Assembly (NCBI GenBank): GCA_031555505.1
Contig: JAVBUH010000007.1
Span: forward strand, 38,004 to 102,003
Direction: 5' to 3'
DNA from: JAJDIA01 sp031555505
Lineage (GTDB): Bacteria; Bacteroidota; Bacteroidia; Bacteroidales; Tannerellaceae
DNA: 64,000 nt
Shown here: one piece after another, positions 1 to 8,248 of the stretch
Numbering within the stretch: the first letter of the stretch is position 1
Layout: every line of letters starts with the position of its first letter
Translations under genes and position numbers: made by a program
Notes under the pieces: model-generated
What the model was told of the DNA's origin: nothing
Databases searched by the model: none
What the model saw: only the letters and a program-made list of their open reading frames with translations

Positions 1-54
1 CTGAAAAAGGGTACGTTTTCCAAACTGGAGGTCTAATCCGCTTACTGTAATCAT
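1..54 (-). CDS. ABC-F family ATPase, N-terminal fragment (runs off the window)
   Basis: The reverse strand from the ATG at 54 reads M-I-T-V-S-G-L-D-L-Q-F-G-K-R-T-L-F-Q and continues off the left edge. This opening resembles ABC-F ATPases of the ribosome-associated type, which start with a short strand, an LxLxFGxRxLF aromatic (A-loop) segment and then the Walker A. Only 18 residues are visible, so no nucleotide-binding motif can be checked. A TACCTTTG box lies upstream on the same strand at 89-96. The family assignment rests only on N-terminal similarity; another ABC ATPase is possible. Confidence 0.55.
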   Translation of the reverse strand, partial: MITVSGLDLQFGKRTLFQ

Positions 55-88
55 GTTCGTTTCTCTACCTATTATTATAAAGTGGGTG

Positions 89-96
89 CAAAGGTA
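89..96 (-). promoter_or_regulatory. Bacteroidota -7 box (TACCTTTG) for the ABC-F gene
   Basis: On the minus strand this is TACCTTTG, an exact match to the phylum's TAnnTTTG -7 consensus, about 35 bp before the ATG at 54. It is divergent to the box at 152-159. The match is seen directly; promoter activity is inferred. Confidence 0.6.
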
Positions 97-151
97 GGCA
101 AAATAACCCACAAAGGATAAGAAACCAGACATGATTTAACCGATATAGTCG

Positions 152-159
152 TATATTTG
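152..159 (+). promoter_or_regulatory. -7 box (TATATTTG) for the diacylglycerol kinase gene
   Basis: TATATTTG fits TAnnTTTG and lies about 48 bp upstream of the ATG at 208. No clear -33 TTTG was found. Confidence 0.5.
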
Positions 160-207
160 CCGGAGTGAGTAGCAGCACCACCTAAAAGAGTGCGCCCTTA
201 CGTATGT

Positions 208-585
208 ATGAAGAAGAAAGCATTTTCATTTCGTGACCGGGCACAGAGTTTCCGGTATGCGTTTGCCGGTATCGGCCAACTGATACGGCGTGAACACAAC
301 GCGTGGATACACTGTACGGTGGCTGTGTGTGTGGTTATCGCCGGTTTCCTGTTCCACCTTTCTGCCGGTGAATGGATAGCGATCGTGATAGTGAGCGGCG
401 CCGTACTGGCCGCCGAAGCCTTAAACTCCTCCATCGAACTGCTGGCCGACCACCTCTCTCCCGCATACAGCGAAGCCATCAAGCACGTCAAAGACATGGC
501 CGCCGGCGCCGTACTGCTGCTGGCCATCGCGGCGGCTGTCACCGGCCTGATTATCTTCATACCCAAAATAGCCGGGCTGTTTTAG
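208..585 (+). CDS. dgkA: Diacylglycerol kinase / undecaprenol kinase family membrane protein
   Basis: A 125-residue protein of the DgkA family, small integral-membrane kinases that phosphorylate diacylglycerol or undecaprenol at the inner membrane. The family signature is present: E70-A-L-N-S-S-I-E77, followed by the K95-D96-x-A-x-G-A-V segment. Three hydrophobic helices are at about 33-50, 55-72 and 100-120. I chose the ATG at 208; a GTG at 190 would add six residues with no family support. Gram-positive homologues prefer undecaprenol, so the lipid substrate is undecided. The PAP2 phosphatase at 1190 could act on the reverse reaction, but the two genes are separated by a 600-bp repeat region and need not be co-transcribed. 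Confidence 0.88.
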   Translation: MKKKAFSFRDRAQSFRYAFAGIGQLIRREHNAWIHCTVAVCVVIAGFLFHLSAGEWIAIVIVSGAVLAAEALNSSIELLADHLSPAYSEAIKHVKDMAAGAVLLLAIAAAVTGLIIFIPKIAGLF

Positions 586-607
586 TAATAACATCTTCCT
601 CCCCCCT

Positions 608-1126
608 TATACAACTGCTTGCCGCGAATCTGCTTTCACGCTGTCACTTTCTGCATCCACTCAGCAAGTTACGGTGACAGGAGGGCGAGGAAAGCCGTTC
701 TCACGTCACTGTTGCCATCACTCGGCATGCAGAAGGCCTGTTGTAGACATAAGCAAGGTCTTTTGCTGCCTTCGTTATGTTCTTTTCGTTCCACAACTGT
801 GAAGTCCTCGTCCCACAACTGTGAAGTCCCCGTCCCACAGCTGTGAAATCTTCGCTTCACAGCTATGGAACGGAGATTCCGCAACCGTGGAAAGATCCCT
901 CCGCATTTGTGGAATGATCCCTTCAGCAGTGTGGAGATCGATAAACATCAGCGCGATGGTAATTCATCTTGCAGATGGTTGCCATAGTCGATGCTCATGC
1001 TAACATGAATTAGTGATAGCAGAAGTGACAGGAGAACGGCTTCCCTCGCCCTCCTGTCACCGTAACTTGCTGAGTGGATGCAGAAAGTGACAGCGTGAAA
1101 GCAGATTCGGAGCAAGGAGTTGTATA
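608..1126. repeat. 519-bp intergenic element with 103-bp terminal inverted repeats (locus 1)
   Basis: This fills the gap between the kinase and PAP2 genes. Positions 608-710 and 1024-1126 are inverted repeats matching at about 97 of 103 positions; weaker similarity extends a few bases further out. Each arm carries the module TTTCACGCTGTCACTTTCTG, found again near 22.67, 22.78 and 47.02 kb. Inside each arm CTGTCAC and GTGACAG can pair. Between the arms lies the 22-bp array at 790-935. No credible ORF, transposase or target-site duplication is visible. The overall shape resembles a MITE, but mobility is not shown. Confidence 0.8.
790..935. repeat. Seven-unit array of near-palindromes with an exact 22-bp period
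   Basis: Ten-base cores start at 792, 814, 836, 858, 880, 902 and 924, every 22 bp: CACAACTGTG, CACAACTGTG, CACAGCTGTG, CACAGCTATG, CGCAACCGTG, CGCATTTGTG, CAGCAGTGTG. Extended to 14 bases, the consensus is about TYCRCAnnnGTGRA. Eight-base spacers differ: GTCCTCGT, GTCCCCGT, ATCTTCGC, ACGGAGAT, AAGATCCC, ATGATCCC. The fourth unit matches the first three best when reversed. The array sits centrally in the inverted-repeat element. Function is unknown. Confidence 0.8.
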
Positions 1127-1189
1127 CGGAGAGGTAAGGATTAAAATAATCCGGGGCTTTCTCCGTTAGTAGGGGAAAGAGTTATCGCA

Positions 1190-1756
1190 ATGCGTATTAT
1201 TTTATCTTGTCTATTACTCGTACTGACTTATTCGCTGCCGGCACAAACGGCAACATCTCCCATAGAAGTGACCGGCAGCCGTAAGGCAGTCCGCACCTCC
1301 GGCGATATCCTGATGCTGCTTACACCGGCGGCCAGTCTGGCGGCCACGCTGGCTTTACAGGATTGGGAAGGGTTGAAACAGGGCGCACTGACTGGCGTCA
1401 CAGCCATAGGAACCACCATTATACTGAAACAACTGATAGACAAAGAACGGCCTGATGGCAGCGACAACGATTCTTTTCCCTCCATGCACGCCACCGTTTC
1501 CTTTGCCGGTGCCGCCTTTCTGCAGAAACGTTACGGATGGACGTATGGTATTCCCGCCTACCTACTGTCTGCTTATGTAGGCTGGAGCCGGGTATATGGC
1601 AAGAAGCACGATTGGTGGGATGTGGCGGCAGGCACTGCTATCGGTATCGGCAGCGGCTATATCTTCACCCATCCGTATGCAAAGAAACATCACCTGACGA
1701 TCACCCCCGTAGCAGGAGGAGGACATATAGGCCTGCATGCATCAATGGTGTTCTGA
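1190..1756 (+). CDS. PAP2-family phosphatase, exported
   Basis: A 188-residue phosphatidic-acid-phosphatase type 2 protein. All three motifs of the superfamily are seen: K80-x6-R87-P88, P97-S98-M99-H100, and S133-R134-x5-H140-x3-D144, where H140 is the expected phospho-enzyme histidine. A signal peptide is likely at 1-19 (cut after L-P-A-Q), followed by hydrophobic segments at about 40-57, 66-82, 103-112, 121-131 and 145-160. It should remove phosphate from a lipid phosphate or pyrophosphate on the periplasmic side; undecaprenyl-pyrophosphate, lipid A and phosphatidylglycerol phosphate are all candidates. No promoter box was found just upstream, where the repeat element ends. Its 3' end nearly abuts the convergent permease gene at 1760. 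Confidence 0.87.
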   Translation: MRIILSCLLLVLTYSLPAQTATSPIEVTGSRKAVRTSGDILMLLTPAASLAATLALQDWEGLKQGALTGVTAIGTTIILKQLIDKERPDGSDNDSFPSMHATVSFAGAAFLQKRYGWTYGIPAYLLSAYVGWSRVYGKKHDWWDVAAGTAIGIGSGYIFTHPYAKKHHLTITPVAGGGHIGLHASMVF

Positions 1757-1759
1757 CCT

Positions 1760-3073
1760 TTATTCGTAATGCAACGCCTCGGCCGGCGGGATGCGGGAGG
1801 CATTACGTGCAGGGATCCAAATGGCAGCAATAATAACAACGGCCATGATGAACCAGGTGGTCGCATTCGTGATCAGGAAACGCAGCACCTTACGATCAGG
1901 CAGGTAAACTGTATGCATGGCAGTCATGCTATCGTCTTTCCCCATTGTTTCGATCAAATCGGCAACCACAAGCTGCGATTCGATAATCATCGCCGGCATA
2001 GCGGCAAAAGTCAACAGGATCAATCCTTCCATAAAAAAGGCCCCACGGATACCCTTATGCGTGGCTCCCAACGCCATCAGCAGCCCGATCTCGTTCCGGC
2101 GCGTATTGATACGATACCAAAACGTACCCATTACGCACAACAGCATATTAATTAGAAAGAAGGCCATCAGGTAGGTGCGGATACGGATCTCCGTAGTCCC
2201 GCCAAACAACCGGGCAGTATCTTGTTTGATGTCGGCATACGATTGCACACTCAACAGGTAAAAATTCCCGATCCGCAGTGCATCAGCCATATCGGCTGTA
2301 AACCCATCCCGGAAAACCGCATCCGAAATTGAGGCATTGCTGCGGACTGCATAGACCAGGCCTTTCACGCCATTGGCATCCAACTGGTCGGCGCGTACAG
2401 AATGGGATGAATAAAAAGCATGCTGCGGACGATTGTAATCAAACCGCTTGATATCATCCACCACCCCGACGATCGTATAATGCTTTTCCTGTCGCCACCA
2501 GTCAACCACTTCTTTGCCTATCGCACTGTGTCCGGGGAAAAGCTGCGCCTCCGCCGAGCGACTCACCACCATCGCATTCGGGATCGTCCAGTCAAAATCG
2601 TTCATCGATACCGGTTTGCCGTTGCTGGTATATCCGAATACCCGGAAGAAGTCGCCATCCGGACAAGGGGAAAACAGTTGGCCGTTCGCTTGCCGCAGTG
2701 TATCCGACAGCGGGAAGAAAGTACCCCCGGTAAAATTACCGCTCCACAAACGTGAATTACCGGCGGCTACCGAAACCGCTTCCACACCCGGATAGTTGCG
2801 TAAGGTCTGGAGGATACGGACATAGTTGGCATAGGCGGCTTCAGCCGAATCTTCTTCCGCCGCATAATCCGGATGATCCGAAGGATACACCGCCAGGTTT
2901 ACCTGCCAGGTATGCGCCGCACTCCGATGGTCGGGGATACTTTTATTATACCCATACACAAAAAAGTAATCCACCATGTACCAGATCAGGCAGAACACAC
3001 ACAACAGTTCCACCATTATCCACACATGACTGCGCTTGCGGTTCCACAGTTGCTTGCATATCGTTTTTATCAT
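1760..3073 (-). CDS. MacB/FtsX-type ABC permease, B-type of pair 5 (last gene of operon)
   Basis: A 437-residue permease. I use the ATG at 3073; a longer reading to 3169 adds 32 residues that overlap the previous gene. An N-terminal helix (about 19-41) is followed by a periplasmic domain (about 45-290) and three C-terminal helices (about 298-320, 345-372, 405-428), the MacB/LolC-like layout. The loop after the second helix holds R-R-N-E-I-G-L-L-M-A-L-G-A, the FtsX-type segment expected to contact the ATPase, and the protein ends in P-P-A-E-A-L-H-Y-E like the other B-types. It diverges more from B1-B4 than they do from one another, notably in the periplasmic domain. It is the distal gene of a twelve-gene minus-strand cluster. 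Confidence 0.85.
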   Translation of the reverse strand: MIKTICKQLWNRKRSHVWIMVELLCVFCLIWYMVDYFFVYGYNKSIPDHRSAAHTWQVNLAVYPSDHPDYAAEEDSAEAAYANYVRILQTLRNYPGVEAVSVAAGNSRLWSGNFTGGTFFPLSDTLRQANGQLFSPCPDGDFFRVFGYTSNGKPVSMNDFDWTIPNAMVVSRSAEAQLFPGHSAIGKEVVDWWRQEKHYTIVGVVDDIKRFDYNRPQHAFYSSHSVRADQLDANGVKGLVYAVRSNASISDAVFRDGFTADMADALRIGNFYLLSVQSYADIKQDTARLFGGTTEIRIRTYLMAFFLINMLLCVMGTFWYRINTRRNEIGLLMALGATHKGIRGAFFMEGLILLTFAAMPAMIIESQLVVADLIETMGKDDSMTAMHTVYLPDRKVLRFLITNATTWFIMAVVIIAAIWIPARNASRIPPAEALHYE

Positions 3074-3081
3074 AGCCGGTA

Positions 3082-4377
3082 TCAATGAAGGTTTAACGAA
3101 TAAATGATTTCCCTGCGGGATGCCCGCCACGCCGGAATGAACACAGACAACAGATTCAGCACAAAGCAAAAGCCCAGCGCAATCAGGAACACCGGCATAT
3201 TGAGCAACATGGTGGGCGAGAAATCTACCACCGGCCCCTCGGCTGGTGTGAGGATCATCTGTTTACCGATCGTCATAATCCAGTCGTTGCTTAACAGGAT
3301 CAGTACATACGAGAACAACAGGCCCACAGCTCCCCCCAACAGGGTAAACAGGAAATTCTCGGCCATCAGTTGTACCAACAGCCGTTCTTTCGGAGCACCG
3401 AAGGAACGACGTATACCCATCTCGCTCAGGCGGCGCTCCATGCGTGAATCGGCCATGCCCGAGAGGCTGACAGCGGGCACAAGCAACAGCGCCAGGAAAA
3501 GCAGGCCATAGGTGAGGAATATCTTCGAAAAGTCGGGCGCCACATTCGACCAAAAGCGGAACACATGCTCCCAATGCTTGTCGGGTTGCCCGTTCAGTGT
3601 CAGTTCTATGGGTGCATATTGTCCGGCATACCGGCGTACATTCGCCTCTATTTCCTGCTTCAACGCATCCATTTTCGCTGCAGAAGCGGCCAGCATATAT
3701 ACCTGCATACGACCCAGCGCGGCTGTCTGTCCAAACCGGCTGTCATAATCAGGGCGTACCGTATAAGGCACCCATAACTGGGCATACGACACTTCAGTTG
3801 CCTGCGACACATCGCTCACTACGCCACACACCCGATACGATTCAAAGTCAAGGCTCACATACTGGCCCACCGCCTCTTCCGCTCCGAATAAGCGCTGTGC
3901 CAGTGTAGAGGAGATAACGGCCGTGCGGATACCCGATTGCAGATCGGCCTCCGTAAACGGTTTCCCTTCGTGGAAACGGAAAGAGAAGACTTTCCAAAAG
4001 TCCGTATCCGTGAACTTCACTGTCACCGGCCACTGGTCCTTACTCCCTTCCGGCTGGATATAATTCACATTGAACGACTGGCAGATACGGCTCACCGCTT
4101 CCACCTCTTTCAGGGAAGAGAAACAGCTTTGCACAAAGGAATGAGAGAGCGAGCCGCTGCTGGAACCTTTTTCGGCATACTTTTCCTGGGCGCTTTTCAC
4201 GATCAGCATCCGGTCGCGGTTCGTCTCCGGATAGATATTGGCCACCTTGATGTAATACACGATAGACAGTACCATCACCGCGGCGATGGACAAGCCTGTC
4301 CCGACGATATAGATCGAGCTGAACAGCTTTTCCTGCCGGATCAGGTTCCAGGCTTGTTTGAAGTAGTTTATTAGCAT
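3082..4377 (-). CDS. MacB/FtsX-type ABC permease, A-type of pair 5
   Basis: A 431-residue permease starting M-L-I-N-Y-F-K-Q-A-W, with one N-terminal helix (about 20-44), a periplasmic domain to about 280 and three C-terminal helices. The C-terminal domain begins with a L-L-L-V-P-A-V-S-L-S-G-M-A segment and R-R-L-S-E-M-G-I-R-R-S-F-G-A, the A-type equivalents of the ATPase-contacting loop. It ends in an A-type tail of R-R-E-I-I-Y-S-L-N-L-H, unlike the I-V-D-A-L-K-D tails of the other A-types. That supports pair 5 being the oldest or fastest-changing duplicate. It is 14 bp from the B4 gene and 8 bp from B5, so it is translated within one operon. Confidence 0.84.
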   Translation of the reverse strand: MLINYFKQAWNLIRQEKLFSSIYIVGTGLSIAAVMVLSIVYYIKVANIYPETNRDRMLIVKSAQEKYAEKGSSSGSLSHSFVQSCFSSLKEVEAVSRICQSFNVNYIQPEGSKDQWPVTVKFTDTDFWKVFSFRFHEGKPFTEADLQSGIRTAVISSTLAQRLFGAEEAVGQYVSLDFESYRVCGVVSDVSQATEVSYAQLWVPYTVRPDYDSRFGQTAALGRMQVYMLAASAAKMDALKQEIEANVRRYAGQYAPIELTLNGQPDKHWEHVFRFWSNVAPDFSKIFLTYGLLFLALLLVPAVSLSGMADSRMERRLSEMGIRRSFGAPKERLLVQLMAENFLFTLLGGAVGLLFSYVLILLSNDWIMTIGKQMILTPAEGPVVDFSPTMLLNMPVFLIALGFCFVLNLLSVFIPAWRASRREIIYSLNLH

Positions 4378-4391
4378 CGTTAGTTAATTGA

Positions 4392-5648
4392 TTATTCATA
4401 ATGCAGCGCCTCTGCCGGTTGGACCGTAGCCGCCTGCCGGGCAGGATACCAGATACCAATGATGATCATCAGCGCCATCAGCCCGAAGGTGATCAGGGTA
4501 CCGGCCAGGAAGCGGAGGACCGTAAAATCAACACGTCCCACCTCAACCACCTCTGCCAGTCCGAGGTTCAGGCAAATAATAGCGGAAGGGATCGTAGCCA
4601 GTCCCAACAGGATCATCCCCTCCTCGATCAGGATGGCGATCAGGCTGCGGGGCGTGCCGCCGAGGGCTACACGCAAGCCCATCTCTCCTTTCCGGGCTTC
4701 GGTGCGTACCCAGAAGGTGCCGATGATACCCAGGAAGATATTCAGCAGCAGGAAGAAGAGGACGGCCAGTTGGGTATGCAGTGCGTTGCTGTCGTCGCCC
4801 ACAAAATAGTCGTGGAAAGATTCGACGGTCCGGATGTCCAACAGATAGACATTCCCTACCGAAAGTTGCGCATCCATGTCAGCCCGGAAACGTTTGGCAA
4901 AGTCTTTATCGGCATCGGGTGCAACACGAATACACAAGTCGATCGCATATACATCCTCCGGTTTGGCTCCGGCCATGATAGCCGGGGTCAGTATGTCATA
5001 GAACGCATAATCGGCTTTGTGGTATTCGGTATACCGCAATTTTTGGGTGACGGCGGCGACCGATCTATACCGTTCGGTATTCTCTTTGTCCTGCGGATAA
5101 TGCAGGAGTTGGCCAATTCCCGAAGAGTTGCCGAAAAGGGTAGCTTCCATATCTTCGGTGATCACGAAAGTCTTCTCATTCAGGCCATCGATAGGGATAT
5201 CGCGTCCATCTTTGCCCTTGATGTTGAATACCCGGAAATAATCGGGTGTCACCGTCAGCAGGCGGCCCGGAATATAGTTGGCGGTGTCGGCGCCCACTTG
5301 TCGTCCGCGCCTGTTCTGGCAATACGGATAAGCGGCGCGGGAATACGATACTGCTTCCACGCCGGGATAGGTACGGATTCGGTCGGCGATGGTTAACAGG
5401 TCTTCACCTGTTGTGGTAGCCTTCCTGTCCAACGGGATATACCCTTCGCTTTCGTTCCCTTTTTCAGACAAGGCAATATAATAGGTATGCTCCGTATCGT
5501 ACCCTTTGGGCGACGTAAGCGTATAGCCGGTCACCAACAGATAATCTACAATATACCAGAGAAACACCGACACGAGTAATAACTCTACCCAAATCCACGC
5601 GTTCGTCTTTCGCTGGTTCCAGATGATAGAAAATAAATGTCTGATCAT
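4392..5648 (-). CDS. MacB/FtsX-type ABC permease, B-type of pair 4
   Basis: A 418-residue permease with the B-type opening (I-W-N-Q-R-K-T-N-A-W-I-W-V-E-L-L-L-V), an N-terminal helix at about 18-42, a periplasmic domain to about 285 and three C-terminal helices. The coupling loop reads R-K-G-E-M-G-L-R-V-A-L-G-G and the tail V-Q-P-A-E-A-L-H-Y-E. It is visibly most similar to B3 (6981-8225), sharing D-K-D-F-A-K-R-F-R in the periplasmic domain, so pairs 3 and 4 probably arose by a recent duplication. It ends 14 bp before the next operon gene. Confidence 0.85.
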   Translation of the reverse strand: MIRHLFSIIWNQRKTNAWIWVELLLVSVFLWYIVDYLLVTGYTLTSPKGYDTEHTYYIALSEKGNESEGYIPLDRKATTTGEDLLTIADRIRTYPGVEAVSYSRAAYPYCQNRRGRQVGADTANYIPGRLLTVTPDYFRVFNIKGKDGRDIPIDGLNEKTFVITEDMEATLFGNSSGIGQLLHYPQDKENTERYRSVAAVTQKLRYTEYHKADYAFYDILTPAIMAGAKPEDVYAIDLCIRVAPDADKDFAKRFRADMDAQLSVGNVYLLDIRTVESFHDYFVGDDSNALHTQLAVLFFLLLNIFLGIIGTFWVRTEARKGEMGLRVALGGTPRSLIAILIEEGMILLGLATIPSAIICLNLGLAEVVEVGRVDFTVLRFLAGTLITFGLMALMIIIGIWYPARQAATVQPAEALHYE

Positions 5649-5675
5649 AATTCGTATAGATTAGAGTAGTGAGTA

Positions 5676-6950
5676 TTAATTATCTTTCAATGCATCCACA
5701 ATATTGCCCGAGGCTGTGCGGTAGGCCGGGATACCTGCCGAAAGCAGGTTCAGTACCAGGCAGAACACAAAAGCGTAGACAAAGACCATCGGGTTGAACA
5801 GCATCTCTATATTGACCGAAGCCAGGCCGTTGATCTCGCGTCCGCCGGCATAACCCAACAGCCAGCCCTTCAACATAAACAAAGCTCCGTATGATAAGAG
5901 CAGCCCGATCACACCGCCGATCAGCGATACCACCAGGTTCTCCGTCAACACCTGCATCATCACCTCACCCCGGGTAGCGCCGAAAGCTTTGCATACACCG
6001 ATCTCAGTCATTCGTTTGCGCATCCGCGAAAGCGTCATACCCGACAGGTTGATGGCCGGAACGAGCAAGAGTATCAGGATGATGACGGCATAGCGCACCA
6101 TCGTACCCCTGGTACTCGGCTTGGCAGCACTGGTACGTGTTTGCAATTCGAAATGGGTCTCCGGTTGTCCGTTGAGCACATATTCATAGTCGGTAAGCGT
6201 GGTGTTGTATTGTTTGACACGCTGTTCGGCTTCGGCCCGGATCGCCGGAAAATCGGCAGGCGACCTGGCTAGTAAATACACCTGGAACAGCCCCAGTATA
6301 TCTTCCGTAAATGAGATCTGCATAAATTTATCGGCGCTATACGGTATCCATATCTGGGCGTAGGCCGATTCGGCCAGGATAGTGACGTCTTTCACCACGC
6401 CGCAGACAGTGAATAGTTCATGGCTCAGCAGCATCTCTTTACCTACGATGTCGGTCGTACCGAATAGTTTACGCGCTACCGTTTCACAGACGACAACCGT
6501 TTTGATCCCCGATGTCACGTCGGCTTCCGTATACGGCTTCCCGGCAATGAATGCGAAATTGAACACTTTCCAGAAATTTTCGTCGGTATTCAGCAAATCC
6601 CCATTGAACTTGTTTTTTCCGCCCGGAACGGATGCCAGTTTGGAACGGAAACGGGCGGCAAAAGCCACCGTCTCTACCGATTGCAGGCCGCGATAACAAG
6701 CCTTGATGGTTTTGAGCGACAGGTTGGAATTACTGTCGCCGCCTTTCTTTCCCAATGCTGTAGCCCATGTCACATACAGCATCCGGCTGCGGTTACCCTC
6801 AGGCTGATAATCGGCGTTCCGCACCTCATACACAATCACGATCACCATGATCATACAGATCGCCAATGCCGTACCGACAATCGACACCACGCCCAGCAGC
6901 GGGTTCTCCCGCAATGCCGCCATCGCTTGTTTAAAATAGACCTTATACAT
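5676..6950 (-). CDS. MacB/FtsX-type ABC permease, A-type of pair 4
   Basis: A 424-residue permease starting M-Y-K-V-Y-F-K-Q-A-M-A. The N-terminal helix is at about 20-44, the periplasmic domain runs to about 275 and the C-terminal FtsX domain has three helices. The domain contains L-L-L-V-P-A-I-N-L-S-G-M-T-L-S-R-M-R-K-R-M-T-E-I-G. The tail is N-I-V-D-A-L-K-D-N. Large blocks are near-identical with A3 (8249-9541), such as D-Y-E-Y-V-L-N-G-Q-P-E-T-H-F against the matching A3 region. In the family an A and a B permease plausibly form the membrane dimer; that is inference here. Confidence 0.85.
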   Translation of the reverse strand: MYKVYFKQAMAALRENPLLGVVSIVGTALAICMIMVIVIVYEVRNADYQPEGNRSRMLYVTWATALGKKGGDSNSNLSLKTIKACYRGLQSVETVAFAARFRSKLASVPGGKNKFNGDLLNTDENFWKVFNFAFIAGKPYTEADVTSGIKTVVVCETVARKLFGTTDIVGKEMLLSHELFTVCGVVKDVTILAESAYAQIWIPYSADKFMQISFTEDILGLFQVYLLARSPADFPAIRAEAEQRVKQYNTTLTDYEYVLNGQPETHFELQTRTSAAKPSTRGTMVRYAVIILILLLVPAINLSGMTLSRMRKRMTEIGVCKAFGATRGEVMMQVLTENLVVSLIGGVIGLLLSYGALFMLKGWLLGYAGGREINGLASVNIEMLFNPMVFVYAFVFCLVLNLLSAGIPAYRTASGNIVDALKDN

Positions 6951-6980
6951 ATTTATTTACCTTTTTCTACTAACTACAGT

Positions 6981-8225
6981 TTATTCATAATGCAACGCCT
7001 CAGCCGGTTGTATCTTCGTAGCCAAACGGGCAGGATACCAGATACCGATCATGATCATGATAGCCAGCAATAAAACAGTAATGGATATACCAACCAGGAA
7101 GCGTAAAATACCAAAAGGCATCAGATAGGTTCCTACAATATCCATCAGACCGACATTGATACAAATGATTCCGGCCGGGATCATGGCCAGTGCCAACAAT
7201 ACCAACCCTTCGCCAATGAGTATAGACATCAATCCGCGGCGTGTTTCCCCTAAAGCAATGCGTAATCCCATTTCCCCTTTCCGGTATTGTGTACGGAACC
7301 AGAACGTACCGATAATACCCAGGAAGATATTCAGCAACAAAAAGCCTAAGACGGAAAGTTGTGAACGGACTTCGTTCATGTCTCGTTTCAGGTAACTGGT
7401 GCGCAACAGGTCAAAGCTTACGATATCCATCAAATACAGGTTGCCTACACGCATTTGTGTTTTCATATCCTGACGGAACCGCTTGGCAAAGTCTTTATCC
7501 GCTTCGGGTGAGACGCGGATGCATAGCTCGATATACTGAACCATATTGCGATCCAGCTTGGCTACCTCGGCAGCATCCATCAACAGAAAGTAGGTATTCT
7601 CCCGCTTATCAAATTCCAGGTAACGGAAAGAATGGGTAACAGCCGCTACCTTTCTGGCTACATCCACAGAGCTGGAATGTACAAATGGCTTACCCAATCC
7701 CGGTTGGTCGCCATACATCTCCTTCTCCATCTCCGCCGATATAACTACATTGGTAGCACCGGCTTCTACCTGGACATCTTTCCCTTCTTTGGTTTTCACG
7801 CGGAATACCTGAAAGAATCCGGGAGTAGCATGCCGTTGATGGCCAGCCACATACCGGGTCGTATCTTCTCCGACTAATTGGTAAGAGTTTCCCTGGCTAT
7901 AGGGAACGGAAAAGAAAGAAAGACAGGCTGCTTCAATACCCGGATAGTTGCGGACACGGTCCAACACTACCTGTAAGTCCTCGCCGGAAGTGGTTGTCTT
8001 CGTTTCCGCCGGTATATATTCGGCGCTTTTAGACGTCAGCTCACGCATCATCAACTGATACGTATGATCGATCTCCGTACCGGTAGGCTGGTAATAGGTA
8101 TAGGCCGTAACACAAAAGAAATCAACGATGAACCACAAGAAAACAGACACCAGCAGGAGTTCGGCCCACAGCCAGGTATTACTCTTCCGCTGATTCCATA
8201 TCATTGTAAGCAAATGCTTTATCAT
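6981..8225 (-). CDS. MacB/FtsX-type ABC permease, B-type of pair 3
   Basis: A 414-residue B-type permease with the same architecture as B4: first helix about 18-42, periplasmic domain to about 280, three C-terminal helices, coupling loop R-K-G-E-M-G-L-R-I-A-L-G-E, and tail I-Q-P-A-E-A-L-H-Y-E. The periplasmic part has T-K-T-T-T-S-G-E-D-L-Q-V-V-L-D-R-V-R-N-Y-P-G, a motif that recurs as a variant in every B-type gene of the cluster. It starts 23 bp after the A3 stop codon, the spacing seen at several pair junctions here. Confidence 0.85.
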   Translation of the reverse strand: MIKHLLTMIWNQRKSNTWLWAELLLVSVFLWFIVDFFCVTAYTYYQPTGTEIDHTYQLMMRELTSKSAEYIPAETKTTTSGEDLQVVLDRVRNYPGIEAACLSFFSVPYSQGNSYQLVGEDTTRYVAGHQRHATPGFFQVFRVKTKEGKDVQVEAGATNVVISAEMEKEMYGDQPGLGKPFVHSSSVDVARKVAAVTHSFRYLEFDKRENTYFLLMDAAEVAKLDRNMVQYIELCIRVSPEADKDFAKRFRQDMKTQMRVGNLYLMDIVSFDLLRTSYLKRDMNEVRSQLSVLGFLLLNIFLGIIGTFWFRTQYRKGEMGLRIALGETRRGLMSILIGEGLVLLALAMIPAGIICINVGLMDIVGTYLMPFGILRFLVGISITVLLLAIMIMIGIWYPARLATKIQPAEALHYE

Positions 8226-8248
8226 AGATTTTCAGAATTAAGCTGTTA

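Noticed and set aside
669..884. Open frames within the 608-1126 element
   Set aside because: They follow the 22-bp periodic repeats and the inverted arm, have no initiation signal and no recognisable protein pattern.
790..935. CRISPR array
   Set aside because: Units are 14-bp near-palindromes with about 8-bp spacers and no spacer of 30 bp or more. Repeats vary between units, and no cas gene lies in the window.
1024..1126. Insertion sequence end with transposase
   Set aside because: Although the arms look like terminal inverted repeats, there is no transposase, no clear target duplication and no terminal motif I recognise.
4401..5396. A 331-codon frame opposite permease B4
   Set aside because: It is antisense to a gene with clear paralogues, and codes for a low-complexity Gln/Asp/Gly-rich sequence with no membrane or catalytic feature.
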